The notes beneath the pieces were generated by a model. That model saw only the letters and a program-made list of their open reading frames with translations, ran no database searches and was not told where the DNA came from. A stretch of 64,000 nucleotides of DNA from Lachnospiraceae bacterium (GTDB taxonomy: Bacteria; Bacillota; Clostridia; Lachnospirales; Lachnospiraceae), in contig SVEO01000001.1 of the NCBI GenBank assembly GCA_015057275.1, positions 1 through 64,000 on the forward strand. The letters run 5' to 3'. The position numbers and the translations under genes were made by a program. This document shows, in pieces, positions 8,153 through 16,913 of this stretch (position 1 is its first letter; the number at the start of each line of letters is the position of its first letter).

Positions 8153-8899
8153 TTATTCCTGTGTGTAATTCAGAAAATCAAGCGGATCAACCGGCACATC
8201 ATCTTTCTCGATTTTGAAGAACAAATGCGTACCCTCGGTGGAATAGTAGATAGTTGGTTCTCCAACAGTACCGAGCTGCGTGTTCGCACTTACTGTGTCT
8301 CCCACATTTACGAGTACTTCCCCAAGCTGGCCGTAAGTTGCCTCATACCCATCGCCGAGCGCAACCGTCACTGTATTTCCGTAAATATTGTCTGTAGTTT
8401 TCGCTACAACAACACCAGAGACACCTGCGAGCACCTGTGCGCCTGCTTCCTGCGTAATGCAGACACCCGAGTTGCAGCGATATACGTCTAAGGTCGGATG
8501 ATAAATCGTATGTTCCATATTATATTCAAGGCAGATTTCCCCTTGTACCGGCCAGACAAGTGTGCTGTCTACTCCAAAGCTGAGCGCATCTATCTTATCT
8601 GCAAGAATCGAATCCATTACCTGCCCTGCTACCGACTGTGCACTATCATTGTTGTGTACATCTTCCTCCGGCTGGCTGTCCGCATTCGCCTCATAAACCT
8701 GGTCCGTATTTGCCGGAGTGTTGCCCATATCATCTTCTGTTCCTGCCTGCGCCAACTGTTTGCCGGCTTCTCCTTTCTGCGCCTGATTCTTACCCTCATT
8801 TCGAGAAATCAACGCACTCGTTCCGGCAATTGCCGCCGCCGCAATCAGGCAAAGTAACATAAATGCCAAAATCGCCTGTTTATGTTTTTTTCTATCCAT
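8153..8899 (-). CDS. degenerate LytM (M23) protein, SpoIIQ-like
   Basis: 248-residue protein with one N-terminal membrane helix, an acidic Ser/Gln-rich linker and a C-terminal M23/LytM fold. The canonical metal ligands are mostly lost: the HxGxD position reads Asn-Ser-Gly-Val-Cys, and HxH reads His-Leu-Phe. It is therefore probably not a zinc peptidase. SpoIIQ, which binds SpoIIIAH across the two membranes around the forespore, has this topology, size range and often a degenerate LytM domain. The upstream site at 8960-8989 resembles a sigma-F promoter, as expected for spoIIQ. GGAGAG selects the start at 8899 over the in-frame codon at 8911. No spoIIIA genes lie here, so the name is an inference. 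Confidence 0.7.
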   Translation of the reverse strand: MDRKKHKQAILAFMLLCLIAAAAIAGTSALISRNEGKNQAQKGEAGKQLAQAGTEDDMGNTPANTDQVYEANADSQPEEDVHNNDSAQSVAGQVMDSILADKIDALSFGVDSTLVWPVQGEICLEYNMEHTIYHPTLDVYRCNSGVCITQEAGAQVLAGVSGVVVAKTTDNIYGNTVTVALGDGYEATYGQLGEVLVNVGDTVSANTQLGTVGEPTIYYSTEGTHLFFKIEKDDVPVDPLDFLNYTQE

Positions 8900-8959
8900 A
8901 CTTCTCTCCAATCTGCTGCCATGCAGCTATCCATTTGCCGACTTTCCACCGGCTGATGA

Positions 8960-8989
8960 TATTATTACCAGCATTTGAGAAAGTTATAC
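8960..8989 (-). promoter_or_regulatory. sigma-F-like promoter
   Basis: On the minus strand GTATA (8985-8989), a 15-base spacer and GGTAATAATA (8960-8969) match the forespore sigma-F pattern (GYATA, about 15 bases, GGnnAnAnTR). It lies about 60 bases before the spoIIQ-like start. Confidence 0.6.
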
Positions 8990-9120
8990 AATTGTTTTAA
9001 TTGCATATTTCATGTTGCAATTGCTGCAATTATCTGTTACATTAAAGCCATCACAAAATGAAAATAAAATGCAACTGCAATATGTGCATCGCATGTTCAG
9101 TTGCCGGAAAGAGGTATATG

Positions 9121-9450
9121 ATGGCAAAGAAGAATCCTATTGAAAATGAAGAATTTGATATGACACCGATTATTACATTAACCCTTGACAATGAGGAAAC
9201 GTTAGAATGTTACGTGATTGCAACATTCCCGGCTGGTAATTATGAATATGTTGCATTGCTCCCATGCGAAGGCGAGCAATATGACGAGGGCGAAGTTTTT
9301 CTTTATCGTTTCAAGGAAGAAAACGGCGAGCCGGTACTCGGTCAAATTGAAACTGACGAAGAATTTGAGATTGTTTCCGAAGCATTCGATGAAGTGTTGG
9401 ATTCCATGGAATACGATGAAATCGTAACTCTGGACGAGGAAGAAGAATAA
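9121..9450 (+). CDS. DUF1292 family protein
   Basis: 109-residue, very acidic protein of the DUF1292 family (YrzB-like in Bacillus), with the family's beta-rich core (ITLTLDNEETLECYVI, YEYVALLP). Function is unknown in the family. Adjacent ATGs occur at 9118 and 9121. AGAGG at 9111-9114 gives six bases to 9121, which reads MAKK and is preferred. A longer frame from 9058 lacks support. It is followed directly by a strong terminator, so it forms a single-gene unit. Confidence 0.85.
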   Translation: MAKKNPIENEEFDMTPIITLTLDNEETLECYVIATFPAGNYEYVALLPCEGEQYDEGEVFLYRFKEENGEPVLGQIETDEEFEIVSEAFDEVLDSMEYDEIVTLDEEEE

Positions 9451-9464
9451 TTTTTCTCTTATAG

Positions 9465-9508
9465 AAAAAAGCTCAAAACAGCTGAAATAGGCTATTTTGA
9501 GCTTTTTT
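9465..9508. terminator. terminator after DUF1292 gene
   Basis: AAAAAAGCTCAAAA (9465-9478) and TTTTGAGCTTTTTT (9495-9508) form a perfect 14-bp stem with a T-tract on the plus strand. Confidence 0.9.
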
Positions 9509-9519
9509 TGTAAGCATTT

Positions 9520-9572
9520 AGGGCGGCATCCTCATCTCATTTCGATTGTTCATGAGATGAGGGTGCCGCCCT
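9520..9572. repeat. 53-base near-perfect palindromic hairpin
   Basis: Two 21-base arms (9520-9540 and 9552-9572) are complementary apart from one G.U pair, around an 11-base loop. The arms begin AGGGCGGCA and end TGCCGCCCT. It lies between two convergent genes, beside a separate terminator, and has no T-tract. It may be a REP/MITE-type element or a second terminator. No other copy was seen in this window. Confidence 0.6.
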
Positions 9573-9604
9573 ATAAAGTTACAATCAAAGAAATCTCAAA
9601 AAGT

Positions 9605-10492
9605 CTAGTCCACTCTCTTGTCACCCCAGAAGAACAGTGCTACGGTTCCCGGGCCGGTATGACTGCCAATCGTCGTGCCGATGTCGTTGATTTCAATCTT
9701 ACCCTTCATGTTTGGGAATCGTTCCTCAACCAAATCTGCCACCGCCTTCGCATCCTCATAACATGCGGAGTGCGACATGTAACACTTTTTATTATAATCT
9801 TCGCCTTCCTGTGCATGCTGCATCATCTGTTCAACAATTGCCGCAATTACTTTTTTCTTTGTTCTGATTTTGAAGCGAGGAATCAGTTTCCCCTTGAAAT
9901 CCATATTTAACAATGGGCAGATGTTTAAAATACCACCCAAAAATCCGGCTGTCTTCGTCACACGACCGCCCTTGACAAAAAAAGTCAAATCACTGGTAAA
10001 AAACCAAGCATGCAGATTTAATTTATTTTCTTCCACCCATGCGTACAACTCATCAATGCTCTTGCCTTCGTCACGCATGTCTGCCAAATCGTCCATCAGT
10101 AGGCCGTAACCGGAAGATGCAATCAAAGAATCGACAATGTAAATCTTGCGTTCCGGATACTTTTCCTCCAATATCTGCTTTGCAATATTCGCCGAGTTCA
10201 CTACGCCGGTAATACCGGAGGAAAGACACACATGCAAAATATCCTTGCCCTGTTGTAAAAAAGGTTCAAAATATGCTTCAAATTCCGCTTCATTAATTTG
10301 TGATGTTTTGGTATCCGCACCGTCGCTCATCGCCTGATAAAAATCTGCAAACGGCATCGTTTGTCCCAAATCATCCGGATACTCCTTGCCATCCAACTCA
10401 TAATGGAAGCAAATGTAGTTAATATCTCGTTTTTCAAAATGTTCTTTTGTCAAATCCGCTGTTGAGCAGCAACTAATCACATAATCTCTCAT
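9605..10492 (-). CDS. DegV family fatty-acid-binding protein
   Basis: 295-residue DegV-family protein; members bind a fatty acid and several act with fatty acid kinase FakA to supply acyl-phosphate. Seen here are the family's opening segment with Ser-Thr-Ala-Asp, the SSGITG segment near residue 105, a KGGRV motif and the C-terminal HTGPGT motif. GGAGG five bases before the ATG at 10492 decides the start over a longer frame to 10534. It stands alone; no fakA or DAK-domain gene is adjacent. Confidence 0.9.
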   Translation of the reverse strand: MRDYVISCCSTADLTKEHFEKRDINYICFHYELDGKEYPDDLGQTMPFADFYQAMSDGADTKTSQINEAEFEAYFEPFLQQGKDILHVCLSSGITGVVNSANIAKQILEEKYPERKIYIVDSLIASSGYGLLMDDLADMRDEGKSIDELYAWVEENKLNLHAWFFTSDLTFFVKGGRVTKTAGFLGGILNICPLLNMDFKGKLIPRFKIRTKKKVIAAIVEQMMQHAQEGEDYNKKCYMSHSACYEDAKAVADLVEERFPNMKGKIEINDIGTTIGSHTGPGTVALFFWGDKRVD

Positions 10493-10620
10493 AATTCCTC
10501 CTGCGACTGATTTATAATATGTTGCATTTTTCAAGTCGCGTTATGTAGTTTTCATTACTACATTATACAGCGCGTCGTACATTCTGTAAAGAGAATTTTT
10601 ACCAAAATTACGCCCAAATA

Positions 10621-12618
10621 TCACTTCGGTTCAATGATACGGTTCGCCACCGCAAAACGAATATCGAAAAGAAGATCTTTTTTCAATTTGTAGAAGTAAA
10701 TAGACATTTTACCGTCTGCTACCGAGCGTATCTTACCCTCACCGTATTTTTTGTGTACGACTTCGACTCCCGGGCGAAATGCCTCTGCGTCAAATAACAC
10801 TTCACCGACAAAACGTGATGTGGAAACCTGTTTTTCAAAACGCTCTTTCGCCGAGTAAATATGCAGATAATCTTTGGCGCGCGTCATCGCCACGTAAAAC
10901 ATGCGCCTTTCTTCTTCAATCTCCTCCGGTAACAACGCCTTTCGGTGCGGCACCACACCCTCATTGCAGTCGATAATAAATACAATCTGATACTCCAACC
11001 CCTTGGCGCTGTGCATCGTAGAAAGTGCCACATGCTTACCGTCATTCTTTTGAAATGCGTTCTGCTCCTTTAACTTCTCTCCATAGGCGCGAATGCCCTC
11101 AAACCATTCGTCATACGTCTTGTAATTCTTTGCACTTTCCGCCAACTCGTCGAGCACCTCATAAAGCTCTTCTGACTTCATTCGACGGTACTCAGCGTAC
11201 TCTTGCAAAAATTTCTCATAGCCGATGCCGTTGCGGATATAGTGAACTGCACCGTATGGACTCATATTTTTCAACATTTTAAAGTCATAATTCATTTGCA
11301 TCAGCCGCTCCATCATCCAATCTTTGTCCTGATAATATGTGATAAGCTGCTTAAATGCCACTTCCCGGTCCGGCAGTGCATCACGACTGATGTAACGCTT
11401 CGGTCGGTTGATAATGCGCAAATAATCGGTACGGCTGCGACTGCCGCACGCAATGTTGATATATGCCAAAATGTCCTTGGCAATAAAATGGTCATAAAGA
11501 TTCGGTATACTGTCGCGCATCCGAAACGGAATGTTGTACTCCATCAGCTTTTCGAGCAACATCCGTGGCCCCATATTCGTGCGGAACAGCACTGCCATCT
11601 CCCCGTACGGAATGCCTGCCGCATGATATTCTTGAATTTTGCGGATAATTGTCGCATTTTCCTCCGCTACATTGTCAAATTCCGCCACATCTACCGGTAC
11701 TGTTGCCTTACGATTAGCGGTAATTTCCTTGGCAAAACGGGTCTTGTTATGTGAAATCAATCGTCCGGCAGTCTCTACGATATGCCCCTGACAACGGTAA
11801 TTAATCGGTAAAAGCACCTGTTTAGCATTCACATAATCCTGACGAAATCGAAACATCAGTTCCGGTTTTGCACCGCGGAATTGATAAATCGACTGGTCAT
11901 CATCGCCTACCACAAAGAGATTGTTGTGCGGTTTGGCGAGCATCTTCACAATCTCATATTGTATGCAGTTGATATCCTGAAATTCATCCACCAAAATGTA
12001 TCGATACTTTTCCTGCCATAATTTGAGGATGTCCGCTCGCTGTGAGAGCAACTCATGGCAAAGTACTAAAATATCGTCAAAATCAATCTTATTTTTGCGG
12101 CGCAGCACCTCGTCGTATGTTTCATAAATCTGTCGGAACACATCCTCGCCGCAATTTTTCGCATGATAATTCGTAAGGTCGATGCGTTCATTTTTCACTG
12201 CGCTGATTTCCGAAAATATGCCGGATATGAATTCTCCCTCATCCTCAATATCCAAATTCATGCGTCCAATCATCTCTCGCATCCACATCATCCGCTCTTC
12301 TTCCGTGATGATGTCGCTCGCCTGAAAACGATACGCATAGCGCAAAATACGAAAGAAAATAGAATGAAACGTCCCAAATGACACACCGTGGTACTCCCCG
12401 AACGCATCAAAGAAACGTTTCTTCATCTCCTCGGCGGCCGCCCTCGTAAATGTGATTACGAGAATATTCTCCGGCGCCACCCCGTATTTTTCAATCAAAT
12501 ACCCTGTTCTGGCGGTAATGACCCGGGTTTTCCCCGAGCCCGGTCCCGCCAGCACGAGCATTGGTCCGTTAAAATGTTTGATTGCCGCCTTCTGCGGCTG
12601 ATTATAAGAAGCCTGCAC
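10621..12618 (-). CDS. UvrD/PcrA-type superfamily 1 DNA helicase
   Basis: 665-residue ATP-dependent 3'-5' DNA helicase for repair or replication restart. Walker A GPGSGKT is at residues 25-31. The others follow in order: TFTRAAAEEM, VDEFQD (Walker B), GDDDQSIYQFRGA, INYRC, STMHSAKGLEY and FYVAMTRAKD. It is somewhat shorter than typical PcrA (about 730). The start is GTG, which shares one base with the gltX stop (TAGTG), and GGAGG lies ten bases upstream inside gltX, so it is coupled to gltX. Whether it is the main PcrA or a paralogue cannot be decided here. Confidence 0.92.
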   Translation of the reverse strand: MQASYNQPQKAAIKHFNGPMLVLAGPGSGKTRVITARTGYLIEKYGVAPENILVITFTRAAAEEMKKRFFDAFGEYHGVSFGTFHSIFFRILRYAYRFQASDIITEEERMMWMREMIGRMNLDIEDEGEFISGIFSEISAVKNERIDLTNYHAKNCGEDVFRQIYETYDEVLRRKNKIDFDDILVLCHELLSQRADILKLWQEKYRYILVDEFQDINCIQYEIVKMLAKPHNNLFVVGDDDQSIYQFRGAKPELMFRFRQDYVNAKQVLLPINYRCQGHIVETAGRLISHNKTRFAKEITANRKATVPVDVAEFDNVAEENATIIRKIQEYHAAGIPYGEMAVLFRTNMGPRMLLEKLMEYNIPFRMRDSIPNLYDHFIAKDILAYINIACGSRSRTDYLRIINRPKRYISRDALPDREVAFKQLITYYQDKDWMMERLMQMNYDFKMLKNMSPYGAVHYIRNGIGYEKFLQEYAEYRRMKSEELYEVLDELAESAKNYKTYDEWFEGIRAYGEKLKEQNAFQKNDGKHVALSTMHSAKGLEYQIVFIIDCNEGVVPHRKALLPEEIEEERRMFYVAMTRAKDYLHIYSAKERFEKQVSTSRFVGEVLFDAEAFRPGVEVVHKKYGEGKIRSVADGKMSIYFYKLKKDLLFDIRFAVANRIIEPK

Positions 12619-14075
12619 TATAATGCTGCCTCCAGTTTTTCAATACCGATGCGGATACGACGTAAGGATTCCTCCTTGCCGAGAATCTCCATAATTTCGT
12701 AAGCGCCTCCCGGGGTCATCTGCTTGCCCGAAACTGCGGTACGCAGCGGCCATAATGCCAGTCCGTTCTTGATGCCCTTGCTTTCAATATAAGACATCGT
12801 TAACGTCTTGATTCCCTCGGCAGAATAATCCTCATGCGCCTCTAACATCGGCATCATTTCCTTAAGTGCCTGTAGGGAATTCTCGGTATTTGTTTTCATC
12901 TTCTTATGCGTGTACATGGCGATGTCGTAATCCGGCAGTTCTGCAAAGAAATCGATGTGGCCGGCAATGTCCGGGAACACCTCGATACGTGTCTTTACCA
13001 AATCAAGCACCTTCTTATAGTCCATCGACTCCGGCAAAATATCTTTCACATACGGATACGCCATCTCGTAGAATCTCTCGCTATCCATCGCCTTCAAATA
13101 TTCGCCGTTCATCCAACGTAGCTTCACGATATCAAAAACCGCACTTGATTTGCTGATTCTGCGGTAATCAAACTGCTCAATCAACTCATCTAAGGAGAAG
13201 ATTTCCTGATCGCTCTCCGGGCTCCAGCCGAGCAGTGCGATGAAATTTACAACCGCTTCCGGCACAAATCCCTGTTCAATCAAATCCTCAAAAGATGAGT
13301 GTCCACTTCTCTTAGAAAGCTTACGATGATTCTCATCTGTAATAAGTGGCACATGCACATACGCCGGCGACTGCCAGCCGAATGCATCATACAAACGCTG
13401 ATACTTCGGTGAAGAAGACAGATACTCACAACCGCGCACAACATGCGTGATGTTCATGGTATGGTCGTCGATTACATTGGCAAAGTTGTACGTTGGATAA
13501 CCGTCGGACTTAATCAATACCATGTCATCAAGTTCCTCGTTATTTACTGTGATATCACCATAAATCTCATCGTGAAATGTAGTTGTACCTTCCTTCGGAT
13601 TGTTCTGGCGGATAACATACGGTATGCCGCTTGCCAGCTTCGCTTCGATTTCTTCCTTCGGCAAGTGCAGACAATGCTTGTCATACATCATAATTTCTTT
13701 GCCGGCAATTTCCTGACGCAGAGAATCCAAGCGCTCCTGGTCGCAAAAGCAGTAATAAGCCTCGCCCTTTTCCACAAGCTGTTTTGCGTACTCGAGATAA
13801 ATGCCGGTTGCCATACGCTCACTCTGCACGTACGGTCCATATCCCTTATCCTTATCCGGTCCTTCATCATAAGTCAGGCCGGTCGCCTCGAGTGTGCGGT
13901 AAATAATCTCGGTTGCACCTTCCACAAAACGCTCCTGGTCCGTATCTTCAATACGAATGATAAAATCTCCGTCCTCATGCTTTGCAATTAAAAACTCATA
14001 TAATGCGGTACGCAGGTTGCCAACATGCATTCTGCCGGTCGGGCTCGGTGCGTAACGCGTTCTAATCTTCGTCAT
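12618..14075 (-). CDS. gltX: glutamyl-tRNA synthetase
   Basis: Charges tRNA-Glu with glutamate in the cytoplasm. The 485-residue class I synthetase has the HIGH-type motif within [10 protein letters not shown] (residues 11-20), RIEDTDQER, and the KMSKS-type motif as KLSKR. Length fits bacterial GltX. GGAGG lies five bases before the ATG. The stop overlaps the GTG of the downstream helicase gene. Confidence 0.97.
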   Translation of the reverse strand: MTKIRTRYAPSPTGRMHVGNLRTALYEFLIAKHEDGDFIIRIEDTDQERFVEGATEIIYRTLEATGLTYDEGPDKDKGYGPYVQSERMATGIYLEYAKQLVEKGEAYYCFCDQERLDSLRQEIAGKEIMMYDKHCLHLPKEEIEAKLASGIPYVIRQNNPKEGTTTFHDEIYGDITVNNEELDDMVLIKSDGYPTYNFANVIDDHTMNITHVVRGCEYLSSSPKYQRLYDAFGWQSPAYVHVPLITDENHRKLSKRSGHSSFEDLIEQGFVPEAVVNFIALLGWSPESDQEIFSLDELIEQFDYRRISKSSAVFDIVKLRWMNGEYLKAMDSERFYEMAYPYVKDILPESMDYKKVLDLVKTRIEVFPDIAGHIDFFAELPDYDIAMYTHKKMKTNTENSLQALKEMMPMLEAHEDYSAEGIKTLTMSYIESKGIKNGLALWPLRTAVSGKQMTPGGAYEIMEILGKEESLRRIRIGIEKLEAAL

Positions 14076-14152
14076 ATTTTCCTCCGTTCTTCAAGTAAAA
14101 ATGTTCTGTATTGATTATAAATTATTCTCAATCCTTGTCAACCAAAAAACGC

Positions 14153-14884
14153 TTACTCGTCGATATATTCGTCACGTAGCATCTTCTTCGGATTGCCCCA
14201 CAAGAGCTTCTTTACATATGCCTCGTCATAATGTTTCAATAAGTAATGCGCACATTTATCCAGCACCGGCCTGCGGTCACGGGTATCGTGCGCATCGCTG
14301 GCAATAAAATGCACCAACTCGGCATCAAGCAGATTCTTAATTTGATACTTCCTAAATACCCCACCCTTGTAAACAGACGCCGCATTCACCTGAATGTATG
14401 CTCCCTGTTCAATTAACATCTCAACCAAATCTTTTCGGTTAATCAGACATTTATAACGCTCGATATGAGCAATAATAGCCGAGTGCCCAGACTGGCGAAT
14501 GCTGCGTACACTGCCAAGAATCGTCTGATAATCGGCCTCCGTGCTGTATTCTACCAGCACATAACGCGTTCCCGCCATCGTCTCTGCAAGTTTCTCCTCG
14601 ATGCACTTCATACCGCTACGTTCATAATAAATCTCATTGCCAAGATACAGCTTAATTGGCAGCCCGGCCCTTTCAATCTGCGCACACACCTCACGATAAA
14701 TTTCATTCCTTCTGTCCTGTGCATGCATATATCGACTCTGTCCGAAATGCGGCGTCGCCACGATTTCGCGTGTTCCATGCTCACATGCCAGCTTCAACAT
14801 CTCCATTGTCTCCGCCATCGTCTCTGCACCGTCGTCCAAATCGGGCAATATGTGACTGTGTATGTCAATGTAATGAAATCCCAT
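14153..14884 (-). CDS. CpsB/YwqE-like PHP-domain protein, probable tyrosine phosphatase
   Basis: 243-residue metal-dependent phosphoesterase of the PHP fold. Motifs are DIHSHILP, LDDGAE, ATPHF, GNEIYY, IAHIERY and ASDAHD, the metal-binding pattern of CpsB/YwqE protein-tyrosine phosphatases that act on BY-kinases in polysaccharide export. No kinase or capsule gene is adjacent, so the substrate is uncertain. The ATG at 14884, behind GGAAG, is preferred over a longer frame to 14929 that would run into the tRNA operon terminator. Confidence 0.85.
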   Translation of the reverse strand: MGFHYIDIHSHILPDLDDGAETMAETMEMLKLACEHGTREIVATPHFGQSRYMHAQDRRNEIYREVCAQIERAGLPIKLYLGNEIYYERSGMKCIEEKLAETMAGTRYVLVEYSTEADYQTILGSVRSIRQSGHSAIIAHIERYKCLINRKDLVEMLIEQGAYIQVNAASVYKGGVFRKYQIKNLLDAELVHFIASDAHDTRDRRPVLDKCAHYLLKHYDEAYVKKLLWGNPKKMLRDEYIDE

Positions 14885-14907
14885 GAGAACTTCCTTTCCT
14901 AGATATT

Positions 14908-14945
14908 CAAAAATCCGAACCCTCACCACCGGCGTAAGGTTCGGA
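14908..14945 (-). terminator. terminator of tRNA operon
   Basis: TCCGAACC (14914-14921) and GGTTCGGA (14938-14945) form a stem followed on the minus strand by TTTTTG, just past tRNA-Leu. Confidence 0.8.
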
Positions 14946-14958
14946 CTCTTATAATTCG

Positions 14959-15038
14959 TGCGGATGACAGGAATCGAACCTGCACCCCGAGAGACTAGAT
15001 CCTAAGTCTAGCGCGTCTGCCAGTTCCGCCACATCCGC
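14959..15038 (-). tRNA. tRNA-Leu (TAG)
   Basis: Cloverleaf with acceptor GCGGATG/CATCCGC, a long variable arm and T-loop GGTTCGATTCC. The anticodon loop CTTAGGA gives anticodon TAG. CCA is not encoded. Last gene of the seven-tRNA operon. Confidence 0.95.
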
Positions 15039-15088
15039 AATTAAAAAAATAGGCAAAACCCGCATAAATACTGAGTTTTCCCTACAAA

Positions 15089-15161
15089 TGAGACATGGGG
15101 GATTCGAACCCCCGACACCTTGATTAAAAGTCAAGTGCTCTACCGACTGAGCTAATATCCC
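15089..15161 (-). tRNA. tRNA-Lys (TTT)
   Basis: Cloverleaf of 73 bases with acceptor GGGATAT/ATGTCTC (two G.U pairs) and anticodon loop CTTTTAA, anticodon TTT. CCA is not encoded. Confidence 0.95.
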
Positions 15162-15202
15162 ATATTCATATTATGCAGTAATCAGAACTTATTACTCCAA
15201 AA

Positions 15203-15274
15203 CTGGGCTAGTTGGATTCGAACCAACGACTGCAGGAGTCAAAGTCCTGTGCCTTACCGCTTGGCGATAGCCCA
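15203..15274 (-). tRNA. tRNA-Gln (TTG)
   Basis: Cloverleaf with acceptor TGGGCTA/TAGCCCA and anticodon loop CTTTGAC, anticodon TTG. The body resembles Bacillus tRNA-Gln. CCA is not encoded. Confidence 0.95.
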
Positions 15275-15307
15275 TGATTCATTAAGGCTATTTCCTTAAA
15301 TGAAAAG

Positions 15308-15382
15308 GGTGGGTACAGGGATTCGAACCCTGGGCCTCCAGAGCCACAATCTGGCGCGCTAACCAACTGCGCTATACCCACC
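15308..15382 (-). tRNA. tRNA-His (GTG)
   Basis: Cloverleaf with acceptor GTGGGTA/TACCCAC, the extra 5' G expected of tRNA-His opposite discriminator C, and anticodon loop TTGTGGC, anticodon GTG. Confidence 0.95.
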
Positions 15383-15410
15383 ACAGACCCGGAGATTCAC
15401 CTACCGGTAA

Positions 15411-15484
<74 letters not shown>

Positions 15485-15530
15485 ATATGTTTGACACATG
15501 CTTTTTGCTTTACCCCTAAGGCAAAACAAA

Positions 15531-15601
15531 AGCGGGTGATGGGAATCGAACCCACGTATCTAGCTTGGAAGGCTAGTGTTCTACCATTGAACTACACCCG
15601 C
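15531..15601 (-). tRNA. tRNA-Gly (TCC)
   Basis: Cloverleaf of 71 bases with acceptor GCGGGTG/CACCCGC and anticodon loop CTTCCAA, anticodon TCC. Confidence 0.95.
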
Positions 15602-15607
15602 ATGACG

Positions 15608-15682
15608 TCGGGGTGACAGGATTCGAACCTGCGACCTCTTGATCCCAAATCAAGCGCTCTAGCCAAGCTGAGCCACACCCCG
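15608..15682 (-). tRNA. tRNA-Pro (TGG)
   Basis: Cloverleaf with acceptor CGGGGTG/CACCCCG and anticodon loop TTTGGGA, anticodon TGG. First gene of the operon; only six bases separate it from tRNA-Gly. Confidence 0.95.
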
Positions 15683-15721
15683 TGAAGCAGTTTTTCCGCT
15701 TGACCGCTCACGACAAATAGG

Positions 15722-15750
15722 ATTATAAATGATAACCTAATATCTGTCAA
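15722..15750 (-). promoter_or_regulatory. consensus promoter of tRNA operon
   Basis: Perfect TTGACA (15745-15750), 17-base spacer and TATAAT (15722-15727) on the minus strand, 40 bases before tRNA-Pro. Such a strong promoter fits stable RNA genes. Confidence 0.92.
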
Positions 15751-15797
15751 CATCTTTTTTCAGAAATTTTTCAAGAAATTTTTTATATAAACAGAGC

Positions 15798-16277
15798 TTA
15801 TAATTCACATATTGTGAAGTGAATCTCGCCGTATCGATCGATTTCAATCAGTCCGTACGTGTTTGTATGTGAACTCTGGCGTGGGTATCCGAGGCTGCCC
15901 GGGTTAAAAATTTTTACACCCAGAACGTTCGCCAGCCCCGGCACATGCGTGTGACCGTGCAGAGCAATCGTGCAATTTCGTGATAGCGCTTCCTCTGCCA
16001 GACGGGTCGGTGTTAAGCTGACACCGTAGTTGTGTCCATGCGTCATCAGGATTCGATATCCTTCCAGCTCCAGCACGCGGTCTCGTTCCTGATACGAGAA
16101 GAAATCGTTGTTGCCGCGCACGATAATCGCCGGGCAATCGCAGAGAGAGGTCAAATACTCGTCTGCACCTTCAATATCACCCAAATGCAGCACAAGATCC
16201 ACTTTCCCCGCACGCTCTACCGCTTCTTTCATTAGCAGGTTTTTGCGATGCGTGTCACTTATTACTAAAATACGCAT
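15798..16277 (-). CDS. YfcE-type metallophosphoesterase
   Basis: 159-residue calcineurin-like phosphodiesterase of the YfcE/MJ0936 family. Metal-binding motifs are SDTH, LGDIEG, GNND, THGH and GHTH, complete and in order. Its physiological substrate is unknown, as in most of the family. The ATG at 16277 shares one base with the rdgB stop (TAATG), so it is coupled to rdgB; a frame starting at 16289 is not needed. Confidence 0.9.
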   Translation of the reverse strand: MRILVISDTHRKNLLMKEAVERAGKVDLVLHLGDIEGADEYLTSLCDCPAIIVRGNNDFFSYQERDRVLELEGYRILMTHGHNYGVSLTPTRLAEEALSRNCTIALHGHTHVPGLANVLGVKIFNPGSLGYPRQSSHTNTYGLIEIDRYGEIHFTICEL

Positions 16278-16873
16278 TATTCCAAGCACTCCTTGATTAA
16301 CTCTCTCATCTGTCTCAATGCCTTACCTCTGTGGCTGATATCATTTTTCTTTTCCGGTTCCATCTCACCGGTCGTCATGCCGAACTCCGGCACATAAACA
16401 ATCGGGTCATAGCCGAAGCCGTGAATACCTTTTTCTTCATAGCCAATCAAGCCTTCCACGGTTCCTCTGGTAACGATTTCGCGGCCATCCGGGAATACCG
16501 CGGCAATGGCACAAACGAATCTTGCGCTGCGTTCCTTACCCACTGCATCTTTTAACTGCTCGATGATGTACTTATTTTTTACCGAATACGGTGTGTCCTC
16601 GCCCAAATATCGTGCCGAATATACGCCCGGTGCACCGCCAAGGTAATCAACTTCCAGACCGCTGTCATCCGCCAGCACCATCTCTCCGGTCATCTTACAA
16701 ATCGCTCTCGCTTTAATGAGCGCATTTTCTTCAAAAGTCTCGCCGTCCTCAACAATATCCGCATGGATGCCTGCTTCCTTTAAGGAAAGCAGTTCCGCAT
16801 CTAAATCCGCCAGTATCATGCGAATTTCATCCATTTTCCCCTGATTCGATGTTGCAAAAACAATTCGTTTCAT
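16277..16873 (-). CDS. rdgB: XTP/dITP diphosphatase (RdgB/HAM1)
   Basis: House-cleaning enzyme that hydrolyses ITP, dITP and XTP to monophosphates. The 198-residue protein shows ATSNQGKMDEI at the start, TFEENALIKA, DDSGLEVDYL, GVYSARY, GFGYDPI and SHRGKAL, all family signatures. GGAGG before the ATG at 16873 decides the start over the in-frame codon at 16885. It lies in an operon with the protease gene upstream and yfcE downstream. Confidence 0.95.
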   Translation of the reverse strand: MKRIVFATSNQGKMDEIRMILADLDAELLSLKEAGIHADIVEDGETFEENALIKARAICKMTGEMVLADDSGLEVDYLGGAPGVYSARYLGEDTPYSVKNKYIIEQLKDAVGKERSARFVCAIAAVFPDGREIVTRGTVEGLIGYEEKGIHGFGYDPIVYVPEFGMTTGEMEPEKKNDISHRGKALRQMRELIKECLE

Positions 16874-16913
16874 TTTATCCTCCATCTGTCCGCCACGCGG
16901 ACTCCGTATCCTT

